Shown: positions 34,037 through 44,414, numbered from the stretch's first letter. The stretch is DNA of 64,000 bases from Neptuniibacter caesariensis (GCF_000153345.1 NZ_CH724125.1:1020095-1084094); one strand, 5' to 3'. Translations and numbers: made by a program. Notes: generated by a model from the sequence alone, not told the origin.

Positions 34037-35080
34037 TCAGGATAGATGTTGCACAAGTCGTTGCGCAATTTTATTTAAAGGGAGAACTTCACTCGCCGCT
34101 CCAACCCTAACCGCGGCACCTGGCATTCCCCAAACCAAGCTAGTCGCTTCATCTTGTACAATGTTGTGAGCACCTTTATCGAACATACGCTTCATGGCAA
34201 CAGCACCATCTTCACCCATACCCGTTAACATAACTCCTGTCACTTTCAGCATCTTAAGGGGCAGAAGTGAATCAAACATGACCTCTACAGAGGGTTTATG
34301 CCTGTTAACAGGGTCACCATCAGTTATCCTGCACACATATTCATGTCCATTTTGTTCAACCTTAAGGTGATAATCCCCCGGTGCTATATAAACATGCCCT
34401 GGCCTTAAAACTTCACCTTCACGGGCTTCACCTACCTTTAGCTGAGAATGGCGACATAGACGGTTTGCGAAGCGCTCACTAAAGCTCGCCGGAATATGCT
34501 GGGTGACAATGATAGGTGGCATGTTTTCAGGGAGCTCTTGAAGGATTTCATGCAAAGCTTCTGTCCCCCCTGTAGATGAACCGATCGCAACTACTTGGTT
34601 TTGATTACGAATCTGCGAAGATGCTTGTACCACCTTTTCTGCTGTCGCAGAGGCTCGCATAAACTTAAGCTTTGGCGCAGAGTTGGCAGCCATCTCAATT
34701 TTACTTACCAGATCCTGCTGAAATTTAGTTAACACATCATCCGACTCGGAGGCTGCAGGTTTAGCAATGAAATCTACCGCTCCCAATTCAAGTGCCTGAA
34801 GGGTCGGTTCAGCGCCATCATGGGTCAGTGAAGAAAGCATAACCACTGGCATAGGGTTCAGCTTCATCAGGTTCTTTAAAAAAGTGATGCCATCCATCCT
34901 AGGCATCTCGATATCCAGTGTTAAAACATCTGGTTTTAACTGCTTAATTTTATCCCGTGCATCATATGGATCTACAGCGGCTCCCACCACTTCTATATTA
35001 GGCTGAGCAGACAACATTTCAGCTAAAACACTACGTACCACTGCTGAATCATCTACAATTAATACCCGGATTTTATCCAT
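34037..35080 (-). CDS. cheB: CheB protein-glutamate methylesterase/glutaminase
   Basis: A 347-residue CheB. Receiver about 3-122 (VLIVDDSAVVRSVLAEML; phosphoacceptor in VLTLDIEMPRMDG; IAKPAA). Catalytic domain about 160-345 with the Ser in AIGSSTGGTEAL, His in VTQHIPASFS and Asp in LTGMGEDGA. It demethylates and deamidates chemoreceptors to reset adaptation. The ATG at 35080 has AGGAAAAAG upstream; an in-frame upstream start (35101) overlapping cheD is less likely. Confidence 0.95.
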   Translation of the reverse strand: MDKIRVLIVDDSAVVRSVLAEMLSAQPNIEVVGAAVDPYDARDKIKQLKPDVLTLDIEMPRMDGITFLKNLMKLNPMPVVMLSSLTHDGAEPTLQALELGAVDFIAKPAASESDDVLTKFQQDLVSKIEMAANSAPKLKFMRASATAEKVVQASSQIRNQNQVVAIGSSTGGTEALHEILQELPENMPPIIVTQHIPASFSERFANRLCRHSQLKVGEAREGEVLRPGHVYIAPGDYHLKVEQNGHEYVCRITDGDPVNRHKPSVEVMFDSLLPLKMLKVTGVMLTGMGEDGAVAMKRMFDKGAHNIVQDEATSLVWGMPGAAVRVGAASEVLPLNKIAQRLVQHLS

Positions 35081-35097
35081 ACTTTTTCCTAAATCCC

Positions 35098-35709
35098 TCA
35101 AAACAATTCAACATCACTGTCATCAAGGTTCCTATCCACTTCGACACGATAAGAACGTTCTTCTTCAATCAGGCGCTGATCTTCACGATGATCTAACTTA
35201 TTAACCAACATCCGCCCCTCAAGAGGGAAGTATGCAACTCTACGTGCCTGATCCCCTCCTAAATCTGAGGCTATCAGGTTTAGCCCCTCATCCTCTATAT
35301 ACTTAAGGATGAAATCTATATTTTGCTGGCCAATATCACTAAGCCCTACCATCATATTTCCACCACCGGTGAGCTTTACCTGCATATTCTGTCGCTGACA
35401 ACCTTGCTTCATCATATCGTTAATCAACTGCTCCATCGCAAACAGCCCATAACGTGATGAACTTCCGATATGATCCGCTTCCCCAGCGGGAAGCATAAAA
35501 TGATTAAGCCCGCCAAGTCCCATGACTGGATCATAAATACAAGCTGATATGCATGAGCCCAATACAGTAGTAATGACAACATCCTGATTAGCTACATAAT
35601 GCTCACCAGGTTTTACTTTAACCGCATAACGTTTCCAGCGGGGTTCCCAAAAGGGCCCAAAATGCGAAAAGTCACTGAGCTGTTGTGGGATTTCGGGTCT
35701 ATCTATCAT
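35098..35709 (-). CDS. cheD: CheD chemoreceptor glutamine deamidase
   Basis: A 203-residue CheD: catalytic Cys in TTVLGSCISACIYDP, His in GGLNHFMLP, and NMMVGLSDIGQQN. It deamidates receptor glutamines and can bind CheC or CheY-type partners. It is longer than typical CheD (about 160-200) through an N-terminal extension and a tail ending LDDSDVELF, shared with the 400-residue receptor of the same cluster. It lies between cheR and cheB as in Pseudomonas che2. Confidence 0.94.
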   Translation of the reverse strand: MIDRPEIPQQLSDFSHFGPFWEPRWKRYAVKVKPGEHYVANQDVVITTVLGSCISACIYDPVMGLGGLNHFMLPAGEADHIGSSSRYGLFAMEQLINDMMKQGCQRQNMQVKLTGGGNMMVGLSDIGQQNIDFILKYIEDEGLNLIASDLGGDQARRVAYFPLEGRMLVNKLDHREDQRLIEEERSYRVEVDRNLDDSDVELF

Positions 35710-35715
35710 CCTTTA

Positions 35716-36555
35716 TCAGACCTTCCTGTAGATAGTTTTTCCAACTAATTCGAAGCTTGTCGCATGCCTCGCTAGAGCTTCAGAATGACCAACAAAAAGA
35801 TAGCCATTGGGCTTCAATAAAGCAGCCATTCGATCCAGCAGTTTTTCCTGGGTGACCTGATCGAAATAGATCATCACATTTCGACAGAAAATAAAATCTA
35901 ATGGGCCTTTATGGGGCCACTCTTCCATCAGATTTAAATGGCGGAAGGTAACAAGTTGTTGAAGCTCCTGGCGGATCTTAACGCTGCCTTCATTTTTACC
36001 TTTGCCTTTAAGAAACCAACGCTTGATCTGCGCAGCAGGAAGCGACTTGATCCTCTCTTTATCATAGACCCCATTTGAAGCGCTCTGAAGTACCTTGGAA
36101 TCAATGTCGGTCGCTAACAACCGAACATCCCAACTCTCGGTATTTACCTGGCTTTCCCTTATCGACATGGCCAGGCTGTAGGTCTCCTCTCCAAGCGAAC
36201 ACCCAGCCGACCAACCTCGCAAACGGCGTTGCCCCGAAGCTTGGATTTCAGGAAGAATCGTCGACTGAACAAAATCAAAATGGTGTTTTTCACGAAAAAA
36301 CGCAGTCAGGTTAGTAGTCAAGGCGTTAATAAACTGACCAAACTCAACCGGGTTCCTTTCCAGTAGCTGCAGATAATCATCAAAGTTATCCAGCTTAAGC
36401 TCTCGAAGGCGTCTGACCAACCGGTTATAGGCCATATCCATCTTATGGTCAGCTAGCACAATCCCTGCATAATCATAGAGCTCATCCCTGACCTTAATAA
36501 AATGCTCACGAGTAAAAAGGAACTCGCGATCCTGATCAGCTCTTGCCACGGCCAC
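35716..36555 (-). CDS. cheR: CheR chemoreceptor methyltransferase
   Basis: A 279-residue CheR. N-terminal helical domain about 8-85, SAM-binding domain with WSAGCSLGEETYSLAMSI (about 115-132), LLATDIDSKVL and DFIFCRNVMIYFD. It methylates receptor glutamates. The start is GTG at 36555, supported by TGAGGA six bases upstream. The preceding receptor gene ends with a CheR-binding-type pentapeptide, EWEEF, which suggests direct tethering of this enzyme. Confidence 0.95.
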   Translation of the reverse strand: MAVARADQDREFLFTREHFIKVRDELYDYAGIVLADHKMDMAYNRLVRRLRELKLDNFDDYLQLLERNPVEFGQFINALTTNLTAFFREKHHFDFVQSTILPEIQASGQRRLRGWSAGCSLGEETYSLAMSIRESQVNTESWDVRLLATDIDSKVLQSASNGVYDKERIKSLPAAQIKRWFLKGKGKNEGSVKIRQELQQLVTFRHLNLMEEWPHKGPLDFIFCRNVMIYFDQVTQEKLLDRMAALLKPNGYLFVGHSEALARHATSFELVGKTIYRKV

Positions 36556-36615
36556 TAATCCTCAGGGGGGGATGGTGGCTAGAGGGAATGACTCCCTCTA
36601 ACCATTGGATATGTA

Positions 36616-38994
36616 TTAAAACTCTTCCCACTCATCATCACTGCCCCCTGCAGAGATGATAGGTTGAGGTGCGGCTGAGCGCTTAGGCTCGGGCGCTTTA
36701 GCAACAGGAGCTGCCGGCGCGGCATTTGTCTGTCCAGCCAGCTCTCGTAAACGGCTCATGCTTTGCTGCGGAGCGGATGAGGCAAGGTGCTCTCCTCCGT
36801 TTTGGTCTTCTGATACGATGAACTGGTTTACCAAACTCTGAAGCTGGCCAGCCTGATCTTCCATTGAAGATGAAGCCGCTGCAACCTGCTCAACCAGCGC
36901 TGCATTTTGCTGAGTACCTTCATCCATCTGAGTTACAGCAATATTTACCTGTTCGATACCGATCGCCTGCTCACGGCTTGCCGCGGCAATCTCGCTGATA
37001 ATCGTAGACACATTTTTAATGGCATCCATGATCTCAACCAGCGCTTTGCCGGACTCATCAACAAAGAGGCCACCCTCTTCTACTTTCTCAACGCTGTCAC
37101 TGATCAACTCTTTAATCTCTTTTGCAGCGCTGGCACTGCGTTGCGCCAAACTACGGACCTCAGAAGCAACTACAGCAAAACCTCGACCCTGTTCACCCGC
37201 TCGGGCCGCCTCAACCGCCGCGTTCAAAGCAAGTAGGTTAGTCTGGAATGCAATCTCGTCGATAACACCAATGATTTCAGCAATTTTGGTCGAACTCTGA
37301 CGGATGTCACCCATCGAGGTAACCACTTTACTGGAAATTTCGCCGCCTTTATCAGCAAGTGCCTGAGCTTCAGATGCTTGCTTTCTCGCTTCTTCAGCAT
37401 TATCGGCATTCTGTCTTACCGTACTGGTCATCTGCTCCATACTTGCCGCAGTTTCCTGCAAACTAGCAGCCTGGGCTTCAGTGCGAGAACTTAGCGTACC
37501 GTTACCACTTGAGATTTCAGATGCGCCCGTCGTAATAGTTGAACCCGCAGAACGGATCTCTCCAACCATATTGTTAAGGTTGGTGATTGAACTATTCAAC
37601 GAAGAATTCAATTCAGCAAACTCACCGTGGAAATCGCCACTCATCTGCTGAGTAAGATCACCTTCAGATAACGCATTCAAAACGCGCTTAACTTCACGCA
37701 TAGGCACAACGACAGCATCCAGCATCTGATTAACGCCTTCTGCAATATTGCGCATAAACCCTGAGTAGATCTGAACATCTAAGCGCTCATTCAGTTCACC
37801 GACACTGGCTTTCTGAATAAGTTGCTCAACCTGCTCTTCAGCGATAAGTTGATCCGTAACATCCATCCACTCCACAACGGTACCCAATCGATGATTTGAA
37901 TCATCAACCACTGGATTTGCTGTCAGACGGAAACTACGTTTACCTACCTTGATCTGACCTTTATGGGTCGTTTTAAGCGCCTCAAGCATACGACGCTGAT
38001 GCTCAGGGTTCTTATGGAAAATATCGATATTGGAGCCAAGAATCTGATCAGCATCGAATTCCGGTAGCTGTTCACGAATATCTTCCTGCGCATTACGCAT
38101 CATATTCACAACAGCTTCATTACAATAGATGATCTCACCTTCGTTATCGGCCACCATGACATTGGAAGAGACATTATCCAGCGCCACTTTAATGCGTTGG
38201 GAGCGTTGCGCTGCTTCCTTAGCATCATTGACCTCAAAACCTAATTTAACAGCCAAAATTTTCACTGCACGTTTCAGCTCACCAGTTTCCCCCGCTTCTT
38301 CAATAGGGATCGGCGCTAGGTACTCGCCTTCTGAGATATCCAGCATATGCCTTTGCGCTGCTTTCATCTCTTTAACTACACGATTATTCAGACAAGACTG
38401 AGCGCCCATCAGCATCATAATAAACGCAATAACAGGGCCCGCCATTAAGGCTGCACTTGGAAGCCCCGCAAGGTAAATACCTGCGTTGATCACTATGGCA
38501 GCGATCACTGCATAAATCGCAGTCTGAGTAAGACTTCCGGCAAGATCTGCTTTTGGAATACCACCTGGGGACGGTAATGACGCTTCTCCACGTTTTAACT
38601 TACCGTAAAGGGCTGTCGATTGGTCAATCTCTTCCTGAGAAGGCTTCGTACGAACTGACATGTACTCTACGATCTCACCGTTTCGGAAGATCGGGGTTAC
38701 GTTAGCCTTTACCCAATAGTAATCACCGTTTTTACAACGGTTCTTAACGAGCTTTGACCAGGGCCTGCCTAATTTAAGCGTTTCCCAAAGGTCTTTAAAT
38801 GCTGCAGGTGGCATATCAGGGTGACGAACAACATTATGGTTTTTCCCTAGTAGCTCATCACGACTAAAACCACTAATCTCGATAAAGGCAGGGTTTACAT
38901 AAGTAATAATGCCCTTGAGATTTGTTTTAGTGACGAGCTCCTGGCCATCTCTGAGCTTAACTTCGTTATCCGTTACTGGCTCATTGATCTTCAT
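36616..38994 (-). CDS. PAS-containing methyl-accepting chemotaxis protein with EWEEF tail
   Basis: A 792-residue receptor. PAS 1 (about 18-115: [37 protein letters not shown]) is of the Aer type; two transmembrane helices about 153-195; a cytoplasmic linker; PAS 2 about 268-385; a HAMP-like segment about 425-475; then the signalling hairpin with [19 protein letters not shown] (about 595-613). The last residues, DDEWEEF, resemble the xWxxF CheR-tethering pentapeptide, close to the GWEEF of Pseudomonas McpB. It probably senses redox or energy state internally. It lies between cheW and cheR. Confidence 0.94.
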   Translation of the reverse strand: MKINEPVTDNEVKLRDGQELVTKTNLKGIITYVNPAFIEISGFSRDELLGKNHNVVRHPDMPPAAFKDLWETLKLGRPWSKLVKNRCKNGDYYWVKANVTPIFRNGEIVEYMSVRTKPSQEEIDQSTALYGKLKRGEASLPSPGGIPKADLAGSLTQTAIYAVIAAIVINAGIYLAGLPSAALMAGPVIAFIMMLMGAQSCLNNRVVKEMKAAQRHMLDISEGEYLAPIPIEEAGETGELKRAVKILAVKLGFEVNDAKEAAQRSQRIKVALDNVSSNVMVADNEGEIIYCNEAVVNMMRNAQEDIREQLPEFDADQILGSNIDIFHKNPEHQRRMLEALKTTHKGQIKVGKRSFRLTANPVVDDSNHRLGTVVEWMDVTDQLIAEEQVEQLIQKASVGELNERLDVQIYSGFMRNIAEGVNQMLDAVVVPMREVKRVLNALSEGDLTQQMSGDFHGEFAELNSSLNSSITNLNNMVGEIRSAGSTITTGASEISSGNGTLSSRTEAQAASLQETAASMEQMTSTVRQNADNAEEARKQASEAQALADKGGEISSKVVTSMGDIRQSSTKIAEIIGVIDEIAFQTNLLALNAAVEAARAGEQGRGFAVVASEVRSLAQRSASAAKEIKELISDSVEKVEEGGLFVDESGKALVEIMDAIKNVSTIISEIAAASREQAIGIEQVNIAVTQMDEGTQQNAALVEQVAAASSSMEDQAGQLQSLVNQFIVSEDQNGGEHLASSAPQQSMSRLRELAGQTNAAPAAPVAKAPEPKRSAAPQPIISAGGSDDEWEEF

Positions 38995-39017
38995 TGTGTT
39001 TCCTCCGTACCCCGTAC

Positions 39018-39539
39018 TTAACCTTCAGTTTGAGCTGAAGACTCGATTGCCAGCTCATCGGAATTCATTAGTTCATCGATGTCCATCAGGACAACCATTT
39101 TCTCTCCCTGAGCAACCAACCCCATAATAAATTCTGCATTTATTACACCACCAATTTGTGGTGATGGCTGGATCTGGTCAGGCGTTAACGTATATGTTTC
39201 GGCCACGGCATCGACGATGATTCCCATGACTCTTTCACAACTACCGCTATCCACTTTAACGACGATAACAACCGTCGTAGGTCCGTATTCAAGCGTTGGT
39301 AAGCCAAAGCGCTCACGCAGATCTATCACTGGGATAATCGCGCCTCGTAAATTAAGGACCCCTTTTAGGTATGCCGGCATATCTGGAACATGAGTGACAG
39401 CAGTCCAGCCTCTTAGCTCCTGGACCCTTAAAATATCAATTCCATACTCTTCTTCATCAAGAAGGAAGCTGAGGAATTGCTTGCCATCAACTTGAGTTTC
39501 AAGCGAGTCATTTTCGCCATCCCAAGTGGCATCTATCAT
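39018..39539 (-). CDS. cheW: CheW coupling protein
   Basis: A 173-residue Che[46 protein letters not shown] and [10 protein letters not shown] are the family landmarks. It links receptors to CheA. Its ATG overlaps the CheA stop as ATGA. Single cheW in the window, so the two cluster receptors and the receptor at 12629 may share it. Confidence 0.95.
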   Translation of the reverse strand: MIDATWDGENDSLETQVDGKQFLSFLLDEEEYGIDILRVQELRGWTAVTHVPDMPAYLKGVLNLRGAIIPVIDLRERFGLPTLEYGPTTVVIVVKVDSGSCERVMGIIVDAVAETYTLTPDQIQPSPQIGGVINAEFIMGLVAQGEKMVVLMDIDELMNSDELAIESSAQTEG

Positions 39540-41983
39540 GCAACCACTCCTTGCAAACTATCGTCAGTACGCGTCTGGTCATTACGTTTTTTCGCAGTTC
39601 TGGCGGTTTCATGATCAAGCCCTCGCTTCATTAAACCCGCTATATCCAGAATCAGTGCAACACTACCATCACCCAGAATAGTTGCCCCTGCAAAGCCCTC
39701 AATACGTTTGAAATTCACTTCCAGGCTTTTGATAACCACTTGCTGCTGACCAAACAGTTCATCAACAATTAGGCCAACCTTCTGACCACCGTTTTCAACA
39801 ATCGCAATCAAGCAGCTTTCCATCTGCTCTTCTTGCATAGGTAATTTAAACAGTGAACGAAGGTTAATCAGTGGGATATATTCATCCCGGAAGTGAAGAA
39901 GCTTATTCTCACCTGCGATCGGGCTAAGTGAACTTTTATCCGCCAGAATCGTTTCAACGATAGAGATCAATGGGACAATATAGGTTTCGTTGTGCACACG
40001 GATTAACTGCCCATCGAGTATCGCCAGGGTTAACGGCAGACTTACCGTAAATGTAGAACCATGACCCGGTTCTGATTTTACCCGTACATGCCCGCCCAAT
40101 GACTCGATATTACGGCGAACAACGTCCATCCCCACTCCGCGACCAGAGAGATCACTTACCGCCTCAGCTGTCGAGAAGCCGGGTTTGAATATGAGTTCAT
40201 TGATCTCGCTATCAGACAGATTCTGATCCGTAGTAACCAGACCTTTTTCCAAGGCCTTTTGATAAATCTTCTCAGTATTTAGGCCACGTCCATCATCGAT
40301 AATATCGATGATAATAAAACCACCCTGATGATAGGCATCGAGCTGAACTTTTCCTGTCTCAGGTTTACCCGCAGCAACGCGCTCTTCTGGTGATTCCAAG
40401 CCATGATCAAGCGAGTTCCGGATCAAGTGAACCATTGGGTCACCGATCTTTTCCATCACCGTTTTATCAATTTCTGTTTGTTCACCGGTAATAATAAGTT
40501 CGACTTTTTTACCTAGTTTACCGCTAACATCATGAACAAGGCGCGGGAACCGATTGAAAACAAAACTAATCGGCAGCATCCGCACACGCATCACATCTTC
40601 CTGCAGATCACGTGTATTACGCTCTAGTTGCTCAAGCCCTGATTGCAAACGTTCTATCTCGGAACCGGAAACAAGATCTGACAACTCATCTCCGACCTGC
40701 CCTAACATCGCCTGGGTAATGACCAGCTCACCTACCCGGTTAATCAGTGCATCAATTTTATCGGTTTCAACGCGAATAGAACTACTTTCTGCGGCAGGTT
40801 TAGCTTTTCTCGGTGACGCAGCAGGGCTAGTGCTTTGAACCGCCGCTGGAGTTGCGGGCTTATCCGAAGCGGCTTCCACGGGTTGTTCTGATGCAACAGG
40901 CTGAGTTTCTGTTTCCGCAGGTTGAGTAGATACTTTAGAGGCTCCCTGTATCGTCAGTTCACATTCATCCTCAACCCATTCAAAGATTTCTGTAATCTCT
41001 TCTTCCGGGCAATCGGAACGTAATTTAAAACGCCAGCTCAGCAGCAGTTTTTCGGGATCCAGTTGGTCTAAGTCAGGTAGGCCTGAGCTATCCACTTCAA
41101 TCTCAAGCTCGCCCAGGTCAGCCAAGGCCTGAAATAGAAAGCTTGGCTCGTTCCCGGTTGCTAAGAGTGAAGCATCGGGTTTAAAGAGAATCTCCCTTAC
41201 TTCACGGGAATCGGTCTGTTGTGATTCTGCAACCGCAGGCTTCTCAGCCTCAACTTCCTTTTGCACAATGGAGAGATCACACTCATCTTCAACCCATTCA
41301 AAGATCTCTTCGATCTCTTCTTTTGAACAATTTGAGATCAGGTTGAGTTGCCACTTAATAAAGATCTGCTCTGGATCTAAAGATGATAGATCCGGTACTT
41401 TCTTCAGCTTTGCAACGACATTGAGTTCACCCAGATCCTGCAATGCTTCGAACATGAAGGCAGGCTCATGCCCGCTTTGCAATAAACCCGGATGAGGTTT
41501 GAACTCTATTTCCCAGGCTAACTGTGAAGGTGAAGAAACAGATACTTCAGCAGTGGCTACGCTCGTTTCTGTTCCACCGGATGAAGCGTTATCAGAAACA
41601 TCCCCATCCAAGGCTTTCTGCAAACGTTCCTGAACCTGATTAATCTGGTTGGCATCGGCAGCAGGGCCGTCCTGGGTTGCTTCAAGTAACATCTTGATGC
41701 AATCCACAGATTCAAGGAGCAAATTAACCAGTGGAGGTGTAACTTCCTGCTTGCCACTTCGCATCTCATCGAGCAGAGTCTCGACTACATGGGTAAAATC
41801 GGCAACCTCAGAAAAGCCAAATGTACCAGCACCACCTTTTATGGAGTGCGCGGCACGGAAAATTGTATTGATCGTCTCTTCGTCAGCAGAGTCCAATGCT
41901 AATAAGCTGGACTCCATAACCTCAAGGCCCTCATAACTCTCTTCAAGAAAAGTGCCTATAAACTGGGACAGATCAATACTCAT
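39536..41983 (-). CDS. cheA: CheA histidine kinase with duplicated P2-like domain
   Basis: An 815-residue CheA. Hpt domain about 1-105 with the phosphorylated His in FRAAHSIKGGAGTFGF (about residue 47); two homologous domains in tandem at about 158-240 and 265-345, each with FKP...LL.(S/T)G.EP.F(M/L)F(E/Q)AL.DLGEL and ending EIFEWVEDEC; a Pro/Ala-rich linker; dimerisation domain about 400-465; ATPase with HLIRNSLDHGLE, DDGRGL, GRGVGMDVV; and a CheW-like C-terminal domain. The duplication of the middle domain is unusual enough to note. Start overlaps nothing; cheY is 8 bases upstream. Confidence 0.95.
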   Translation of the reverse strand: MSIDLSQFIGTFLEESYEGLEVMESSLLALDSADEETINTIFRAAHSIKGGAGTFGFSEVADFTHVVETLLDEMRSGKQEVTPPLVNLLLESVDCIKMLLEATQDGPAADANQINQVQERLQKALDGDVSDNASSGGTETSVATAEVSVSSPSQLAWEIEFKPHPGLLQSGHEPAFMFEALQDLGELNVVAKLKKVPDLSSLDPEQIFIKWQLNLISNCSKEEIEEIFEWVEDECDLSIVQKEVEAEKPAVAESQQTDSREVREILFKPDASLLATGNEPSFLFQALADLGELEIEVDSSGLPDLDQLDPEKLLLSWRFKLRSDCPEEEITEIFEWVEDECELTIQGASKVSTQPAETETQPVASEQPVEAASDKPATPAAVQSTSPAASPRKAKPAAESSSIRVETDKIDALINRVGELVITQAMLGQVGDELSDLVSGSEIERLQSGLEQLERNTRDLQEDVMRVRMLPISFVFNRFPRLVHDVSGKLGKKVELIITGEQTEIDKTVMEKIGDPMVHLIRNSLDHGLESPEERVAAGKPETGKVQLDAYHQGGFIIIDIIDDGRGLNTEKIYQKALEKGLVTTDQNLSDSEINELIFKPGFSTAEAVSDLSGRGVGMDVVRRNIESLGGHVRVKSEPGHGSTFTVSLPLTLAILDGQLIRVHNETYIVPLISIVETILADKSSLSPIAGENKLLHFRDEYIPLINLRSLFKLPMQEEQMESCLIAIVENGGQKVGLIVDELFGQQQVVIKSLEVNFKRIEGFAGATILGDGSVALILDIAGLMKRGLDHETARTAKKRNDQTRTDDSLQGVVA

Positions 41984-41991
41984 AGGCAGGC

Positions 41992-42354
41992 CTACCTTAC
42001 AACACGCTTGATAGTACTAATCAACTTTTCAGGGTTGAATGGCTTCACTAGCCACCCAGTAGCACCCGCGGCCTTACCTCGCTGCTTCATATCAGCAGAG
42101 CTTTCAGTGGTGAGCACCAGTATCGGGGTAAACTTAAACGCCGGTAATTTACGTAGTTCCGCACATAGAGTTATACCATCCATGATCGGCATATTTACAT
42201 CAGTTAGCACAAGATCAAATCGAGCGCCTTGTGCTTTAGCAAGCGCTTCCTGACCATTTCCAGCTTCCACTACCTGGTAGCCTTCTTGTTTCAGGGTAAA
42301 CGTCACCATATTTCTTAAGGAAGCTGAGTCATCAACTACGAGGATGCTAGCCAT
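41992..42354 (-). CDS. cheY: CheY response regulator
   Basis: A 120-residue single receiver domain: ILVVDDSASLRNMV, phosphoacceptor in LVLTDVNMPIMDG, Thr in LTTESS and Lys in WLVKPFNPEKL. It is expected to be phosphorylated by CheA and to act on the flagellar motor or another output. The ATG at 42354 follows GGAGAACACA. Second gene of the cluster. Confidence 0.94.
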   Translation of the reverse strand: MASILVVDDSASLRNMVTFTLKQEGYQVVEAGNGQEALAKAQGARFDLVLTDVNMPIMDGITLCAELRKLPAFKFTPILVLTTESSADMKQRGKAAGATGWLVKPFNPEKLISTIKRVVR

Positions 42355-42390
42355 TGTGTTCTCCAAATTCGGGTAAGCAGGTTATTTCTA

Positions 42391-42666
42391 TTACAGCCCC
42401 AGGGCCTGATCAAGTCCAAGCTGCACAGCTGTTTTTTTCAGAGCAGCAGAAGGATTATCCCAGCTTAGTTGTTTGTTTTCTGCTTCAGCTTTTTTTACTA
42501 AAGCTAACATAAGCTGGAGGGCTGAGGTATCAACTCTGGAAAGGTGCTCGGCATTCAAGACAAGAGGACCAGTATCAGCCACAAACTCGACAAACTTTTC
42601 TTTCCATTCGCCAATATTCGCAATCGAAATCTCATCCGGCAAATCCAGTGTATTGCCTGTAGACAT
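42391..42666 (-). CDS. STAS domain protein at the head of the che cluster
   Basis: A 91-residue STAS/MlaB-like domain: TLDLPDEISIANIGEWKEKF, LVLNAEHLSRVDTSALQLML with the candidate phospho-site in RVDTSALQ (Thr in place of the usual first Ser). Such a protein may couple chemotaxis to the partner-switching genes at the other end of the cluster. AAGG precedes the ATG at 42666. It is the first gene after the sigma-28 promoter. Confidence 0.88.
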   Translation of the reverse strand: MSTGNTLDLPDEISIANIGEWKEKFVEFVADTGPLVLNAEHLSRVDTSALQLMLALVKKAEAENKQLSWDNPSAALKKTAVQLGLDQALGL

Positions 42667-42808
42667 AACCAACCTTCTCTAGTCTTTTTTAATTTCTATG
42701 CGCTTTTACATATTTATTGAATGTATAGGCACATTTGAAGTAAGTATAAAACTCGCTTAACTACAGGAATATGTCAAAGGGAATTTTAAAAAAACACATG
42801 TATTCAGC

Positions 42809-42835
42809 AAGTTGGCGGAGACAGATCAAACTTTA
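42809..42835 (-). promoter_or_regulatory. Sigma-28 (FliA) promoter of the chemotaxis cluster
   Basis: On the minus strand TAAAGTTT (42835-42828) is an exact match to the sigma-28 -35 element; after 11 bases comes GCCAACTT (42816-42809), matching the GCC and one further base of GCCGATAA. Start would be near 42800, some 135 bases before the first gene. Confidence 0.75.
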
Positions 42836-42856
42836 GTATTATTATTGATCCTCTGT

Positions 42857-43060
42857 TCACTTACTTCTCCCTGACACCCTGCCCTGTCTTGATTTCATAA
42901 GGTCCAGCGTTTTCTTTCTGTCCGACTGACTCATTTTCGACCAACCCAGTATTTCGCTAAGCGTACGAAAGCAGCCCATACATAAATCGTTGTCATCAAG
43001 ACAACAGTTTCTCTGGCATGGGTTAACAAGCGGGGATTCTTTGGTGTCTAAATGTTCCAT
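42857..43060 (-). CDS. DUF1289 small cysteine protein
   Basis: A 67-residue protein with the DUF1289 pattern NPCQRNCCLDDNDLCMGCFR followed by the Trp-containing EILGWSKMS. The four or five cysteines probably bind a metal or Fe-S. Function unknown. ATG at 43060 chosen for AAGGAT upstream. Divergent from msrAB. Confidence 0.85.
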   Translation of the reverse strand: MEHLDTKESPLVNPCQRNCCLDDNDLCMGCFRTLSEILGWSKMSQSDRKKTLDLMKSRQGRVSGRSK

Positions 43061-43240
43061 AAAATCATCCTTGTAGCCATGAAACAGAGGAAGCAATTTT
43101 TTACACATTACAGAATAGCAAAAAATACGATTTGCAAAGCTCTTCCGGGGTATACATTCGGTCAGACAGAGATAGATTGAACCAAACAGCCACCTGTCTA
43201 TCTAAAACGCATTACCGAAAAAATGTGGACTCTGATTACT

Positions 43241-44374
43241 ATGAAAAAAATTATCGCAGCCAGTGTTATCGCAGTGGCAGGTATAGGCATAACAACCTGG
43301 ACATCCGGAACGGAACCGGCAAACGCTAATAACGCAACAGCTCCACTCTCTTCAAACATAGCTGTGGCTACATTTGCAGGAGGCTGTTTTTGGTGTACAG
43401 AAGCGGACTTTGAAAAATTAGATGGAGTGCTTCAAGCGGTATCGGGTTACACAGGCGGACAAAAGGCTAACCCCAGCTATAAAGAAGTAGCTTCAGGACA
43501 GACAACCCATACTGAGGCGGTTCAGGTATTCTACAACCCCGACGTAATTTCTTACGAGGGCTTACTCGAGTATTTGTGGCGCGGTATGAACCCTACTGAT
43601 GGTGATGGTCAGTTTGTAGACCGCGGTAAACAGTACCGCCCAGCCGTTTTCTATCACAATGCTGCTCAGAAAGCAGCGGTAGAAAAGTCACTCGCTGAGC
43701 TTTCCGAATCCAATATCTTTGGCAAACCTATGGCCACTGAGATCAGCCCATTCAAGGTTTTTTATGATGCTGAAGATTACCATCAGGACTATCACGTTAA
43801 GAACCCTCTGAGGTACAGCTATTACCGCAACGGCTCCGGTCGTGATCAACTTCTGAATAAAGTATGGGGAGACCAGCGTGAACATGATTACACCCAGTAT
43901 AAAAACCAGGCTTCTATTGCCGATGTGGCTAGCGATAAGTTTGTAAAACCTTCTGAATATTATCTTAAGAAGAAACTCACGCCCCTGCAGTATAAGGTGA
44001 CTCAGGAGGATGGCACTGAACGACCTTTTGATAACCCTTACTGGGATGAAAAACGCGAAGGCATCTACGTTGACATTATCAGTGGTGAACCTCTGTTTTC
44101 ATCGACCGACAAGTACAAATCTGGCACAGGCTGGCCAAGCTTCACACAACCGATTCAAGGGGTTTCAATCATAGAAAAAGAGGACAACTCTCTATTCATG
44201 AAACGTGTAGAAGTACGCAGCCCTGTTGCGGACTCTCACCTGGGTCACGTTTTCACTGACGGTCCTGCACCAACAGGACTGAGGTATTGTATTAATTCTG
44301 CCTCGCTAAGATTTATCCCTAAAGAAGAGCTAACAGATAAAGGCTACGGGCAATATTTAGCGCTCTTCAAATAA
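43241..44374 (+). CDS. msrAB: Exported bifunctional methionine sulfoxide reductase MsrA-MsrB
   Basis: A 377-residue fusion with an N-terminal signal or anchor (about 1-25). MsrA domain about 42-195 with GCFWC at 48-52 (catalytic Cys49) and YHQDYH; MsrB domain about 225-370 with [20 protein letters not shown] and the catalytic Cys in [10 protein letters not shown]. The MsrB part lacks the zinc CxxC pairs ([14 protein letters not shown]), as in other exported fusions such as Neisseria's. It repairs oxidised methionine in periplasmic proteins. An ATG 18 bases upstream (43223) is an alternative start. Confidence 0.93.
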   Translation: MKKIIAASVIAVAGIGITTWTSGTEPANANNATAPLSSNIAVATFAGGCFWCTEADFEKLDGVLQAVSGYTGGQKANPSYKEVASGQTTHTEAVQVFYNPDVISYEGLLEYLWRGMNPTDGDGQFVDRGKQYRPAVFYHNAAQKAAVEKSLAELSESNIFGKPMATEISPFKVFYDAEDYHQDYHVKNPLRYSYYRNGSGRDQLLNKVWGDQREHDYTQYKNQASIADVASDKFVKPSEYYLKKKLTPLQYKVTQEDGTERPFDNPYWDEKREGIYVDIISGEPLFSSTDKYKSGTGWPSFTQPIQGVSIIEKEDNSLFMKRVEVRSPVADSHLGHVFTDGPAPTGLRYCINSASLRFIPKEELTDKGYGQYLALFK

Positions 44375-44390
44375 ACGTTTACTCATAAAA

Positions 44391-44414
44391 AAAGGCAGCT
44401 TAAGCTGCCTTTTC
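44391..44414. terminator. Bidirectional terminator between msrAB and the hisA-like gene
   Basis: AAAGGCAGCTT/AAGCTGCCTTT, an uninterrupted inverted repeat flanked by A on the left and TTTTCTTT on the right. It serves both convergent genes. Confidence 0.85.
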
